Shown here: positions 56,928 to 64,000 of the stretch, one piece after another
Layout of the letters: every line of letters begins with the position of its first letter
Position numbering within the stretch: position 1 is the stretch's first letter
NCBI RefSeq assembly: GCF_029478095.1
Contig: NZ_JAKOAV010000005.1
Coordinates: 62,001 to 126,000 of the forward strand
DNA from: Pelotomaculum isophthalicicum JI
GTDB taxonomy: Bacteria > Bacillota > Desulfotomaculia > Desulfotomaculales > Pelotomaculaceae
DNA: 64,000 nucleotides
Reading direction: 5' to 3'
Made by a program: the position numbers and the translations under genes
The notes under the pieces: model-generated
The model's database searches: none
Told to the model about the DNA's origin: nothing
Seen by the model: the letters and a program-made list of their open reading frames with translations, nothing else

Positions 56928-57407
56928 ATGGAACTGCTTTTTGTCTGTACCGGTAACACCTGCCGCAGCAGTATGGCGGAGGCGCTGGCGCGCAGGATTT
57001 TAGCGGAAAGGTTGGGAGACTCCGAAATAATTACGGTTTCGTCAGCCGGCCTGGCAGCCTGGCAAAATGCGCCCGCGTCCGCGGAAGCGGTGGAAGCGCT
57101 GGCCGGGAAAGGGATTGACCTTAAAGAGCACCGCGCCACCCGCCTAACATCTGAAATCGCCGAGCGGGCCGGACTCATCCTGACCATGACCCGGGCCCAG
57201 TGTGATTATGTCCTGAGTGTCTTCCCGGAAACATCCGGTAAAGTGTTCACTCTTGCCGAATTCGCCGGTGCTGACGGAGATGTGCCCGATCCGGTTGGTC
57301 AGTCTGTTACAGTCTACCGCCGGTGCGCGGAAAGGTTGGAGTCTCTGGTCTTCCGTGCTCTGGAGCGGCTTGCGGCAAAGGCAGAGGGATTTTTTGACCA
57401 AAATTAG
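56928..57407 (+). CDS. ywlE: Low-molecular-weight phosphatase, arginine phosphatase YwlE-like
   Basis: 159 residues. Active-site loop CTGNTCRS at residues 7-14 and general-acid Asp in DVPDP. The Thr between Asn and Cys is the residue that makes B. subtilis YwlE specific for phosphoarginine rather than phosphotyrosine, so this is probably the counterpart of kinase McsB (not in the window). Directly follows ywlC and precedes rpiB and glyA, the Bacillus order. Confidence 0.85.
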   Translation: MELLFVCTGNTCRSSMAEALARRILAERLGDSEIITVSSAGLAAWQNAPASAEAVEALAGKGIDLKEHRATRLTSEIAERAGLILTMTRAQCDYVLSVFPETSGKVFTLAEFAGADGDVPDPVGQSVTVYRRCAERLESLVFRALERLAAKAEGFFDQN

Positions 57408-57509
57408 AGGAATTCTTTCGATTTCTGTCGAATCTCCATAAGGTGAAATTTATTCTTGCTTAGGAAATCTTGTTGTCGGCAAGTGACCGTTGGGCATAGA
57501 ATAGCAGCG

Positions 57510-57533
57510 AAACAATTATATGGCCGAACATGA
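57510..57533 (+). repeat. Fragment of the 178-bp TIR element (family C)
   Basis: AACAATTATATGGCCGAACATGA matches the inner right part of the element at 55460-55482. Adjacent to 57440-57470, which shares TTCTTGCTTAGGAA with 8770-8783. Confidence 0.5.
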
Positions 57534-57564
57534 AAGTCAAAAGTCTTGAAAAGAGGTCATTGAA

Positions 57565-58023
57565 ATGAAAGTTGCCATAGCCAGTGATCACGGGGGATTT
57601 AAACTTAAGGAAGAAGTTGCTTCCTTTCTTCGTGATACTGGTATTGAATTCAAGGATTTCGGCACTTTTTCCGAGGAAGCGGTTGATTATCCCGACCTGG
57701 CCTTGGTAGTGGCGGAAGCGGTGCGCGACGGTGATTTCGACCGTGGTGTGCTCTGCTGCGGAACGGGTATCGGGGTGGCCATATCCGCCAATAAAGTGCC
57801 GGGCGTCAGAGCTGCATTGTGCCATGACACTTTTTCCGCCAGGGCGTCCAGGGAACATAATTGCGCTAATATACTGACCATGGGACAGCGGGTCATCGGT
57901 CCCGGTCTGGCGCGCGATATTGTGTCGACTTGGCTGCAATCGGAATTCCAAGGAGGACGGCACGCCCGCCGGATAAGTAAAATAGAAGCCATAGAGCAAA
58001 AATATAATCGATGTAGCCGGTAG
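57565..58023 (+). CDS. rpiB: Ribose-5-phosphate isomerase B
   Basis: 152 residues. Start [14 protein letters not shown], catalytic Cys in [11 protein letters not shown] and [13 protein letters not shown]. Interconverts ribose-5- and ribulose-5-phosphate, joining with the transaldolase at 46.5 kb in pentose metabolism. ATG 57565 with AAGAGG upstream. glyA follows at 28 bases. Confidence 0.95.
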   Translation: MKVAIASDHGGFKLKEEVASFLRDTGIEFKDFGTFSEEAVDYPDLALVVAEAVRDGDFDRGVLCCGTGIGVAISANKVPGVRAALCHDTFSARASREHNCANILTMGQRVIGPGLARDIVSTWLQSEFQGGRHARRISKIEAIEQKYNRCSR

Positions 58024-58051
58024 TACACGGCAGTGGGGAGGATTGTTTTAT

Positions 58052-59293
58052 ATGAGTTTGTTGCGCCCTTTATCTGAAGTCGATCCGGAAATCTTCCGCG
58101 CTATTGAGCAAGAAACACAGCGGCAGCGCCTGACCCTCGAACTGATCGCTTCGGAAAACGCGGCCAGCCGGGCGGTAATGGAGGCTCAGGGCTCGGTTCT
58201 GACCAACAAGTATGCCGAAGGTTATCCCGGAAAGCGTTATTACGGCGGTTGCGAGTTTGTGGATATAGCCGAAAGCTTGGCCATTTCACGCGCCAAAAAG
58301 CTGTTCGGGGCCGAGTTCGCCAATGTGCAACCCCATTCCGGGGCGCAGGCAAACACAGCTGTTTACTTTGCCTTACTGAGTCCTGGGGACACCATTTTAG
58401 GCATGGATCTGGCCCACGGCGGCCACTTGACCCATGGCAGCCCCATCAATATATCCGGCAAGTATTTTAAGTTTGTCTTTTACGGCGTAGAGAAAGAAAC
58501 CGGCCGGATTGATTATGAAAAAGTCCGGGCTATCGCCGGAGAGCATAAGCCGAAGTTGATTATCGCGGGCGCCAGTTCTTATCCCCGTGCCATCGACTTT
58601 GCCAGTTTCGGCAATATTGCCGCGGAAGTCGGAGCCTACATGATGGTTGACATGGCCCATATCGCCGGATTGGTGGCGGCCGGGTTGCATATGAGCCCTG
58701 TTCCGTATTCAGACGTGGTTACCACCACCACTCACAAGACCCTGCGCGGGCCCAGAGGCGGACTGATTCTGTGCCGTGAGAAGTACGGCGCCCAGATCAA
58801 TAAGTCGGTTTTCCCTGGTATTCAAGGCGGGCCGCTGATGCATGTGATTTCCTCCAAAGCGGTGGCGTTTAAAGAAGCGATGGAACCAGATTTTATAGAA
58901 TACCAGAAAAGAGTGGTCAAAAATGCCGGCGCGCTTGCCGCCGCTTTGCTTGAGCGGGGTTTTGAGGTTATTTCCGGCGGTACTGACAACCACCTGATCC
59001 TGGTTGACCTGCGCAGTAAGAATATTACCGGTAAAGAGGCGCAGGAACTGATGGACACCGTAGGCGTAACAGTGAATAAGAACCCTATCCCGTTTGACCC
59101 GTTGCCGCCGAATACCTCCAGCGGCATTCGGATCGGCACGCCGGCGGTTACCACACGTGGTTTAATAGAGGAAGATATGATCCAGATTGCTGAAATTATG
59201 AACTATGCTGTCGCCAACCGCGACGACGCCGCAAAATTGGCAAGCGCCCGGGCGAAGGTGAGCGAGATGTGCGATAAGTATCCCTTGTACTAA
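58052..59293 (+). CDS. glyA: Serine hydroxymethyltransferase
   Basis: 413 residues. PLP enzyme making glycine and 5,10-methylene-THF; PLP lysine in [16 protein letters not shown], and [10 protein letters not shown] and YPGKRYYGG at the N-terminal side. The methylene-THF links to dTMP synthesis and the dCMP deaminase downstream. ATG 58052 after GGGAGG; an in-frame TTG at 58043 is too close to that site. Confidence 0.97.
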   Translation: MSLLRPLSEVDPEIFRAIEQETQRQRLTLELIASENAASRAVMEAQGSVLTNKYAEGYPGKRYYGGCEFVDIAESLAISRAKKLFGAEFANVQPHSGAQANTAVYFALLSPGDTILGMDLAHGGHLTHGSPINISGKYFKFVFYGVEKETGRIDYEKVRAIAGEHKPKLIIAGASSYPRAIDFASFGNIAAEVGAYMMVDMAHIAGLVAAGLHMSPVPYSDVVTTTTHKTLRGPRGGLILCREKYGAQINKSVFPGIQGGPLMHVISSKAVAFKEAMEPDFIEYQKRVVKNAGALAAALLERGFEVISGGTDNHLILVDLRSKNITGKEAQELMDTVGVTVNKNPIPFDPLPPNTSSGIRIGTPAVTTRGLIEEDMIQIAEIMNYAVANRDDAAKLASARAKVSEMCDKYPLY

Positions 59294-59295
59294 TT

Positions 59296-59390
59296 AGTAG
59301 TCAGGAGTCAGAAGTCAGTAGTCAAAATAAAAGAATAAAAGAGTGAAAGATTAGTTTATTGTCTTATATATTCTGAATTCTGACTCCTGT
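59296..59390 (+). repeat. Heptamer inverted-repeat element, first of a tandem pair (family A)
   Basis: TAGTCAGGAGTCAGAAG units, core AATAAAAGAATAAAAGAGTG..GTTTATTGTCTTATATATTCTGA, then ATTCTGACTCCTG. It is followed by GTTTAAAGGTGTTGATAG, nearly the same as the DNA after the second copy. Confidence 0.9.
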
Positions 59391-59415
59391 TTAAAGGTGT
59401 TGATAGCTACTGCTC

Positions 59416-59515
59416 AGTAGTCAGGAGTTAAGTAGTCAGTAGTCAGAATGAAAAAGTAAAGTTTTTATTGTCTTGAGATATTCTGACTCCTGACTCCTGA
59501 GTTCTGACTCCTGTT
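59416..59515 (+). repeat. Heptamer inverted-repeat element, second of a tandem pair (family A)
   Basis: TCAGTAGTCAGGAGTTAAG units, core GAATGAAAAAGTAAAG..TTTATTGTCTTGAGATATTCTGA, then CTCCTGACTCCTGA units. It ends in CCTGTTTGAAGGTGTTGATAC (59510-59530), duplicating 59386-59406. Confidence 0.9.
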
Positions 59516-59532
59516 TGAAGGTGTTGATACTT

Positions 59533-59976
59533 ATGGAACGGCCGGGTTGGGACCAGTATTTCATGGAAATTACCAGAGTTGTGGCCAACCGGTCTACCTG
59601 TTTGCGGCGGCATGTCGGCGCCGTCCTCGTTAAAGACAAGCGTATCTTGGCCAGTGGTTATAACGGGGCTCCCGCCGGATTAAAGCATTGCCTGGAAATC
59701 GGCTGTTTGCGCGAACGGCTGGGCGTACCTTCAGGCGAGCGTCATGAGCTTTGCCGCGGCTTGCATGCGGAGCAAAATGCCGTGATTCAGGCTGCCGTGC
59801 ATGGCATCGCCATCAGAGATTCAGTATGCTACGTTACCCACCAGCCCTGCCTGCTCTGCGCCAAAATTATGATTAACGCCGGTGTCGGGAAAGTGGTCTT
59901 TCAGGGTGATTACCCCGACCCCCTGGCTCAGGAAGTATTTGAGGAAGCAGGAGTGGAATTGATGAGATATGTTTAA
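59533..59976 (+). CDS. comEB: Deoxycytidylate (dCMP) deaminase
   Basis: 147 residues. Zinc site LHAEQNAV (His, catalytic Glu) and [24 protein letters not shown] is typical of ComEB-type dCMP deaminases that supply dUMP. ATG 59533 lies about nine bases after GAAGGTG. That ribosome-binding region has been duplicated with the repeat upstream. Confidence 0.92.
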   Translation: MERPGWDQYFMEITRVVANRSTCLRRHVGAVLVKDKRILASGYNGAPAGLKHCLEIGCLRERLGVPSGERHELCRGLHAEQNAVIQAAVHGIAIRDSVCYVTHQPCLLCAKIMINAGVGKVVFQGDYPDPLAQEVFEEAGVELMRYV

Positions 59977-59978
59977 AG

Positions 59979-60177
59979 AGACAGAATTCAGGAGACAGAA
60001 TTCAGAATTCAGAATTCAGAATTCGGAATAAGGAAAAGGCTTTTGCTTTAAGAATTCTGAGTACCAACTCCTTGACTACCTGAATAACTATTTTATGTAA
60101 ATACTTAGAGATCGGGATAAAAGAATATATTGTCTTGATATATTCTGACTCCTGACTACTGAATTCTAACTCCTGAA
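59979..60177 (+). repeat. Heptamer inverted-repeat element, long (family A)
   Basis: CAGAATTCAGAATTCAGAATTC units first, then degenerate middle and a second core half (GGATAAAAGAATATATTGTCTTGATATATTCTGA) with CTCCTGACTACTGA. Probably two elements fused. Fills the gap to wecB. Confidence 0.85.
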
Positions 60178-60196
60178 GAAAGGCAGTTGTAAACCT

Positions 60197-61348
60197 TTGC
60201 TGAAAGTGATCACAGTCTTCGGGACCAGGCCTGAAGCGATCAAAATGGCTCCGTTGGTAAAAGAGCTGGCAAAACACCGGGATGGGATAGATTGTAAAGT
60301 GGCAGTCACCGCCCAACACCGGGAGATGCTGGATCAGGTGCTTGAATTGTTTGAAATAGCGCCTGACTACGACCTGGATATTATGCGCCGGCAACAAAGC
60401 CTTTTTGACATTACCAGCCGGGCGCTGACCGGGCTGCAGGAGGTTTTTCAAAAAGAGAAACCCGATCTTGTTCTGGTCCATGGCGATACAACCACCACCT
60501 TTGTGGCCGCCTTGGCTGCTTACTATCTGCAAATACCGGTGGGGCATGTTGAGGCCGGTCTGCGGACCCGAGACAAGTTTTCGCCCTTTCCGGAGGAAAT
60601 CAACCGCCACCTGACCGGCGTGCTGGCCGACCTGCATTTTGCCCCCACGGCTAACGCCAAGCAAAACCTGCTTAGTGAAGGTGTGTCTGGTGAAAGTATT
60701 TATGTGACAGGAAATACTGTGATCGATGCCCTGCTTGCCACCGTGCGGCCGGACTACGTTTTCGCCGATCAAGTATTGAGCCGGATTGATTACGGCAGCC
60801 GCAGAGTCCTGCTGGTGACGACCCACCGCAGGGAGAATCTGGGCGAACCGATGCGCGAGATATACCGCGCGCTACGGGAGGTCACGGAAAGCTACGATGA
60901 TGTGGAAGTAATTTTTCCGGTGCATAAAAACCCTCTGGTCAGAAGCGTGGTGGAAGAAGAACTGGGCGGGCAAAACCGGATTCATTTGATTGAACCCCTG
61001 GATTACCAGCCTTTTGCCAACTTAATCAACTGCAGTTATCTTGTTTTGAGCGACTCCGGCGGCCTCCAGGAAGAAGCGCCCGCGTTAGGCAAGCCCGTTT
61101 TAGTGCTTCGCAACACAACCGAGCGGCCTGAGGCGGTGGATGCCGGTACTGTCCGGTTGGTGGGCACAGGCAGAGAGGCGGTGGCGTCCGAAACCAGGCG
61201 CTTGCTGGAGGAGCACGAATATTACGGAAAAATGGCCAACGCCGTCAACCCCTATGGCGACGGGCTCGCGTCCAAAAGAATTGTTCAGGCGATTAAGCAC
61301 AAGTTTGGTATTTCTAAAGAACCCATGCAAGAGTTCTGTCCTTCTTAA
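60197..61348 (+). CDS. wecB: UDP-N-acetylglucosamine 2-epimerase (non-hydrolysing)
   Basis: 383 residues. KVITVFGTRPEAIKMAPLV at the start, VHGDTTTTF, GHVEAGLRT and DSGGLQEEAP are all typical. Makes UDP-ManNAc for wall polysaccharide linkage units. It commonly precedes the atp operon in Firmicutes, as here. TTG 60197 start with AAAGGCAG about 12 bases upstream, a weak site. Confidence 0.95.
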   Translation: MLKVITVFGTRPEAIKMAPLVKELAKHRDGIDCKVAVTAQHREMLDQVLELFEIAPDYDLDIMRRQQSLFDITSRALTGLQEVFQKEKPDLVLVHGDTTTTFVAALAAYYLQIPVGHVEAGLRTRDKFSPFPEEINRHLTGVLADLHFAPTANAKQNLLSEGVSGESIYVTGNTVIDALLATVRPDYVFADQVLSRIDYGSRRVLLVTTHRRENLGEPMREIYRALREVTESYDDVEVIFPVHKNPLVRSVVEEELGGQNRIHLIEPLDYQPFANLINCSYLVLSDSGGLQEEAPALGKPVLVLRNTTERPEAVDAGTVRLVGTGREAVASETRRLLEEHEYYGKMANAVNPYGDGLASKRIVQAIKHKFGISKEPMQEFCPS

Positions 61349-61409
61349 ATTTAAATGTTACTACAGAGTGGACAGTAAACAGGATAAGATATGTTCAATG
61401 TCATTAATA

Positions 61410-61442
61410 TTCTGACTCCTGAATCCTGACTACTGACTCCTG
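61410..61442 (+). repeat. Right half of a heptamer element (family A)
   Basis: ATATTCTGACTCCTGAATCC and TGACTACTGACTCCTG; the left arm is not recognisable. The rest of 61349-61592 has no gene I can support. Confidence 0.7.
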
Positions 61443-61592
61443 TATATATTATTTCCAAATAAAATTTCTTTCTTCTTGGAGGAATAGCGTATTAAGTGTA
61501 GAAGCAATATATGTTGAGGGTGATTCAGGGGTGACGCCGGGTGGAAGGCAGCCAGCGCGCGTATTCACCTGTGCGTGATCCGCTGATTAAGT

Positions 61593-61850
61593 ATGCAGAA
61601 GAAAAAAGACTATAATAAAGATATAGAGAAACGGGACCAACGGTGGGCGCTTCAGGCAATGGGTTTAACCACGGCTATCGGCACGGAGCTCGCTGTTACG
61701 GTTGTGTCCGGTTATTACTGCGGGCTGTACTTGGACCGCCATTTTGGCACCGGGCCCTGGCTCATGCTGGCTGGGGTTATTGCCGGTATAGCCATCGGGA
61801 TTACTGGTATATATAAAACCTTGCAGAGGTTTTTTGCGGAGAGGAAGTAA
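61593..61850 (+). CDS. atpZ: ATP synthase accessory protein AtpZ
   Basis: 85 residues with two transmembrane helices (LTTAIGTELAVTVVSGYYCG, PWLMLAGVIAGIAIGITGIY; a GxxLDRHFGTGP loop between). AtpZ/AtpI-type proteins sit before atpB and are thought to help c-ring assembly or Mg2+ supply. Six bases before atpI. Confidence 0.88.
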   Translation: MQKKKDYNKDIEKRDQRWALQAMGLTTAIGTELAVTVVSGYYCGLYLDRHFGTGPWLMLAGVIAGIAIGITGIYKTLQRFFAERK

Positions 61851-61855
61851 ATTTA

Positions 61856-62305
61856 ATGCGGGACTGGGATTTTGCTGGCCAGTTAGCCAGGACATTGCGC
61901 ATATCCGGCTTTCTTTTAGCATTCTATTGTCTCTTGCTGTTGCTGCAACCGGGAAATCCCGTTGTATGGGGTTTACTCGTAGGCACAGCTACGGGTATGT
62001 GGAATGCTTTTTTTCTGAGCAAAAGGCTGCATGCCGCTGTCAAGGCCGGATTGCCCCGCGCCGGTAGTCAGGTGATGGCCGGAGTTTTCTTGCGGCTTGT
62101 CATCATCATGGTGGTTCTTTATTTTGTCTCCAGAACAGGCTTTGCCAATATCTACGCCGCCGCGGCCGGTATATTTGTGGTTTCCTGCATCTTTACCTTC
62201 AGCGTCGCGGGCAACTTGCTTAAGGAAGCCAGTCTTGCTGGCTCTTTGAGATATAAATCAGTAACTACTCGGGGGCCAGGAGTCAGAAGCCAGGAGTCAG
62301 AATGA
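61856..62305 (+). CDS. atpI: ATP synthase subunit I (AtpI)
   Basis: 149 residues with about four hydrophobic helices, fitting the AtpI chaperone of c-ring assembly. ATG 61856 after GAGGAAG. The last ~11 residues (GPGVRSQESE) and the TGA stop are heptamer-repeat DNA, so the C-terminal tail was altered by the repeat. Confidence 0.85.
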   Translation: MRDWDFAGQLARTLRISGFLLAFYCLLLLLQPGNPVVWGLLVGTATGMWNAFFLSKRLHAAVKAGLPRAGSQVMAGVFLRLVIIMVVLYFVSRTGFANIYAAAAGIFVVSCIFTFSVAGNLLKEASLAGSLRYKSVTTRGPGVRSQESE

Positions 62306-62373
62306 GAGAGGGTTTAGTCTCGAAGTATTCTGAATTACAACTACTGAATACTGACTACTGACTACTGACTAGT
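62275..62373 (+). repeat. Heptamer inverted-repeat element overlapping the atpI 3' end (family A)
   Basis: CCAGGAGTCAGAAGCCAGGAGTCAGAAT, core GAGAGAGGGTTTAGTCTCGAAGTATTCTGA, then TACTGAATACTGACTACTGA units. Lies within the atp operon, between atpI and atpB. Confidence 0.9.
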
Positions 62374-62416
62374 AATATAAATCAAAAAATTAAAGTAAAG
62401 GGGGTGAAAATGTAAT

Positions 62417-63181
62417 ATGTTAAGCCTAGAAGAAGTCGAAAGCAGGGTGGATGTTTGGGGTGAAGTTTTTCATCTCTGGGGGAAAGATGAGCATGGGCAT
62501 GAAATTCTTTGGAATTTAACCATCGGCGGTACTCAACTGCAATTTATCCCGAAAGTGATGATAATGACCTGGCTGACGATGATCCTGGTGATGTTGTTTG
62601 CCGTTATCGCCACGCGGAACTTGGACATGAGGCGGCCGCGCGGAGCGCAAAATATCTTGGAGATGATGTTTGAAGGGATCAGGAACCTGGTCAACCAGAA
62701 CATGGACATACAAAAAGGGGCAAGTATTATTGGTGTTGTGGTGACATTTTTTATCTTCATCCTGTTTTCCAACTTGCTTGGCCTTGTGCCGACGCTGAGT
62801 TCCCCGACAGCCAATCCGAACACCACTTTCGCGCTGTCTCTGACTACTTTCGCGCTTATGTATTATTTTGGGATAAAATATAAAGGCGCCGGCTACTTTA
62901 AACATTTCTTTCAACCGTATGTCTTTTTCCTTCCTATTAACTTAATAGAAGAATTTTCCAAACCGGTGACGCTGGCCTTCCGTCTTTTCGGGAATATTTA
63001 TGGCGGCGAAGTCATGTTGGCGGTATTGCTGGGATTGTTTGGAGTATGGGTTCACTTTTTGGGGGGCTTCATCGCATCGGTGGTTTGGCTGGCCTTCAGT
63101 ATCTTCGTGGGCTGCATCCAGGCGTTTATCTTCACCATGCTTTCTATCGTTTACATTTCCATAGCTACCTCGGAGCACTAG
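62417..63181 (+). CDS. atpB: ATP synthase F0 subunit a
   Basis: 254 residues, about six membrane helices. The essential proton-path arginine is R189 in TLAFRLFGN; SNLLGLVPTL and NLIEEFSKP are conserved. ATG 62417 with GGGGGTGA upstream. Stator half-channels for ion translocation. Confidence 0.96.
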   Translation: MLSLEEVESRVDVWGEVFHLWGKDEHGHEILWNLTIGGTQLQFIPKVMIMTWLTMILVMLFAVIATRNLDMRRPRGAQNILEMMFEGIRNLVNQNMDIQKGASIIGVVVTFFIFILFSNLLGLVPTLSSPTANPNTTFALSLTTFALMYYFGIKYKGAGYFKHFFQPYVFFLPINLIEEFSKPVTLAFRLFGNIYGGEVMLAVLLGLFGVWVHFLGGFIASVVWLAFSIFVGCIQAFIFTMLSIVYISIATSEH

Positions 63182-63255
63182 CCTGGTGTTAAAGTGCAAT
63201 TAACCTATCTTTAAACTAGTTAAATATTCAATTAATGAAAGGGTGGAAAATTTAG

Positions 63256-63501
<246 letters not shown>

Positions 63502-63670
63502 GAAAAAGCATCAGTCGCCGGGAGCCGGATGCCGGCCATTGTTTGACGCCTGGCGGCAGGCGGCCGGATTTACGGTGATCGGCGGTTGGTTACACTAACC
63601 TCCGGCACCTGATGACCGAATTTTACGTTTGACGTCCGGTGTCAGACGTTTGAATGGAGGGGAAAAAGTT

Positions 63671-64000
63671 TTGGAACATTTTCCAAATGCAACCCTGCTG
63701 GCGCAGGTCTTTGACTTCGTTGTTCTGTTGATTTTACTTAGAGTATTTGCCTACAAGCCGATTACCAAACTACTGTCCGATCGCCAAAAGCTTATTGGTG
63801 ACAGTATCGCGGCCGCAGAGCAGGAAAGGCAGCAGGCTGAGCAGTATAAAGCAGAGTTTGAGGCGGAATTGCGCCGCGCCCGCGAGCATGCCCAGGAGAT
63901 TATCCAGAAAGCTACCAAAGCGGGTGAGGATCAGGCTGTTGAAATCATTGAAAACGCCAAGAATGAGGCAAAGAGGCTGAAAGATTCGGCCGTTGTCGAG
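63671..64000 (+). CDS. atpF: ATP synthase F0 subunit b, N-terminal part (3' end outside window)
   Basis: Open frame from TTG 63671 to the window end, 110 codons. Membrane anchor FDFVVLLILLRVFAYKPI, followed by the charged coiled coil (EQERQQAEQYKAEFEAEL..) of the peripheral stalk. GGAGGGGA lies six to seven bases upstream. Not listed as a long frame from ATG because of the TTG start. Confidence 0.95.
   Translation, partial: MEHFPNATLLAQVFDFVVLLILLRVFAYKPITKLLSDRQKLIGDSIAAAEQERQQAEQYKAEFEAELRRAREHAQEIIQKATKAGEDQAVEIIENAKNEAKRLKDSAVVE

Noticed and set aside
59979-60177. Heptamer arrays as a CRISPR array
   Set aside because: Repeat units are 7 bases and contiguous, with no 30-40 base unique spacers and no cas genes.
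60002-60826. 274-codon open frame on the minus strand
   Set aside because: Antisense to wecB and the heptamer element; part of its sequence is translated repeat.
63747-63980. 77-codon frame at the window end
   Set aside because: Out-of-frame shadow of atpF, whose real frame from TTG 63671 shows the membrane anchor and coiled coil.

Overview
This window looks like the chromosome of an endospore-forming, probably strictly anaerobic Firmicute of the Peptococcaceae type (Pelotomaculum/Desulfotomaculum-like). The assignment rests on three things I can see: the Firmicute gene order map-KOW-infA-rpmJ-rpsM-rpsK-rpsD-rpoA-rplQ-ecfAAT-truA-rplM-rpsI, the spore genes cwlD, sleB and ypeB, and the T-box upstream of an Lrp/aminotransferase pair. 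The species is an inference. Almost every gene lies on the + strand; I saw no tRNA, rRNA or CRISPR array.

Layout. 1-8.7 kb: end of the ribosomal-protein/RNA polymerase superoperon, the ECF-transporter energizing module, truA and the L13-S9 operon. 9.2-13.9 kb: the lipid II flippase Amj, the spore amidase CwlD and three dTDP-sugar genes (rfbA, rfbB, rfbC; no rfbD follows). 13.9-24.9 kb: a horizontally acquired defence island with a truncated mobile-element-type gene, an Xre regulator, an IetAS-type AAA ATPase/subtilisin pair and a complete type I restriction system hsdMSR; it lies exactly where the sugar operon stops. 25-29.2 kb: sleB-ypeB germination genes and a T-box-controlled alaR/alaT-like pair. 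29.6-39.5 kb: a gas vesicle locus (Hsp20-like protein, CDC48-like double AAA ATPase, GvpK, two GvpF/L proteins, GvpA, coiled-coil protein, GvpO, GvpN, GvpG), including two GvpA/J-type proteins fused to the same C-terminal zinc ribbon, one of them also carrying two PH/GRAM-like segments. 39.7-50.2 kb: argS, an unusual promoter-plus-structured-leader region before pyrG, sppA, a Yip1-like membrane protein, a transaldolase, rho and a LysM/M23 peptidase. 50.2-61.3 kb: a radical SAM gene, rpmE, prfA, prmC, threonylcarbamoyladenylate synthase, arginine phosphatase-like ywlE, rpiB, glyA, dCMP deaminase and UDP-GlcNAc 2-epimerase. 61.6-64 kb: start of the F-type ATP synthase operon (atpZ, atpI, atpB, atpE, atpF, the last cut by the window end).

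The intergenic DNA is unusually rich in small repeats. The commonest family, about 16 copies, has short tandem heptamers (TCAGTAG/TCAGGAG type) in inverted orientation on both sides of a conserved AT-rich core; in three genes it supplies the last codons and the stop. Three further families were found by eye: a ~178-bp element with 16-bp terminal inverted repeats (two full copies, one truncated, one fragment), a GGCGCTTACC hairpin family (two full, one half copy) and a 231-bp inverted-repeat element downstream of rpsI.

The most novel points are the zinc-ribbon and PH-like gas vesicle proteins, the LexA-box promoter driving a five-hairpin leader before pyrG, and the repeat families. All functions are assigned by reading motifs and context; no database search was run.
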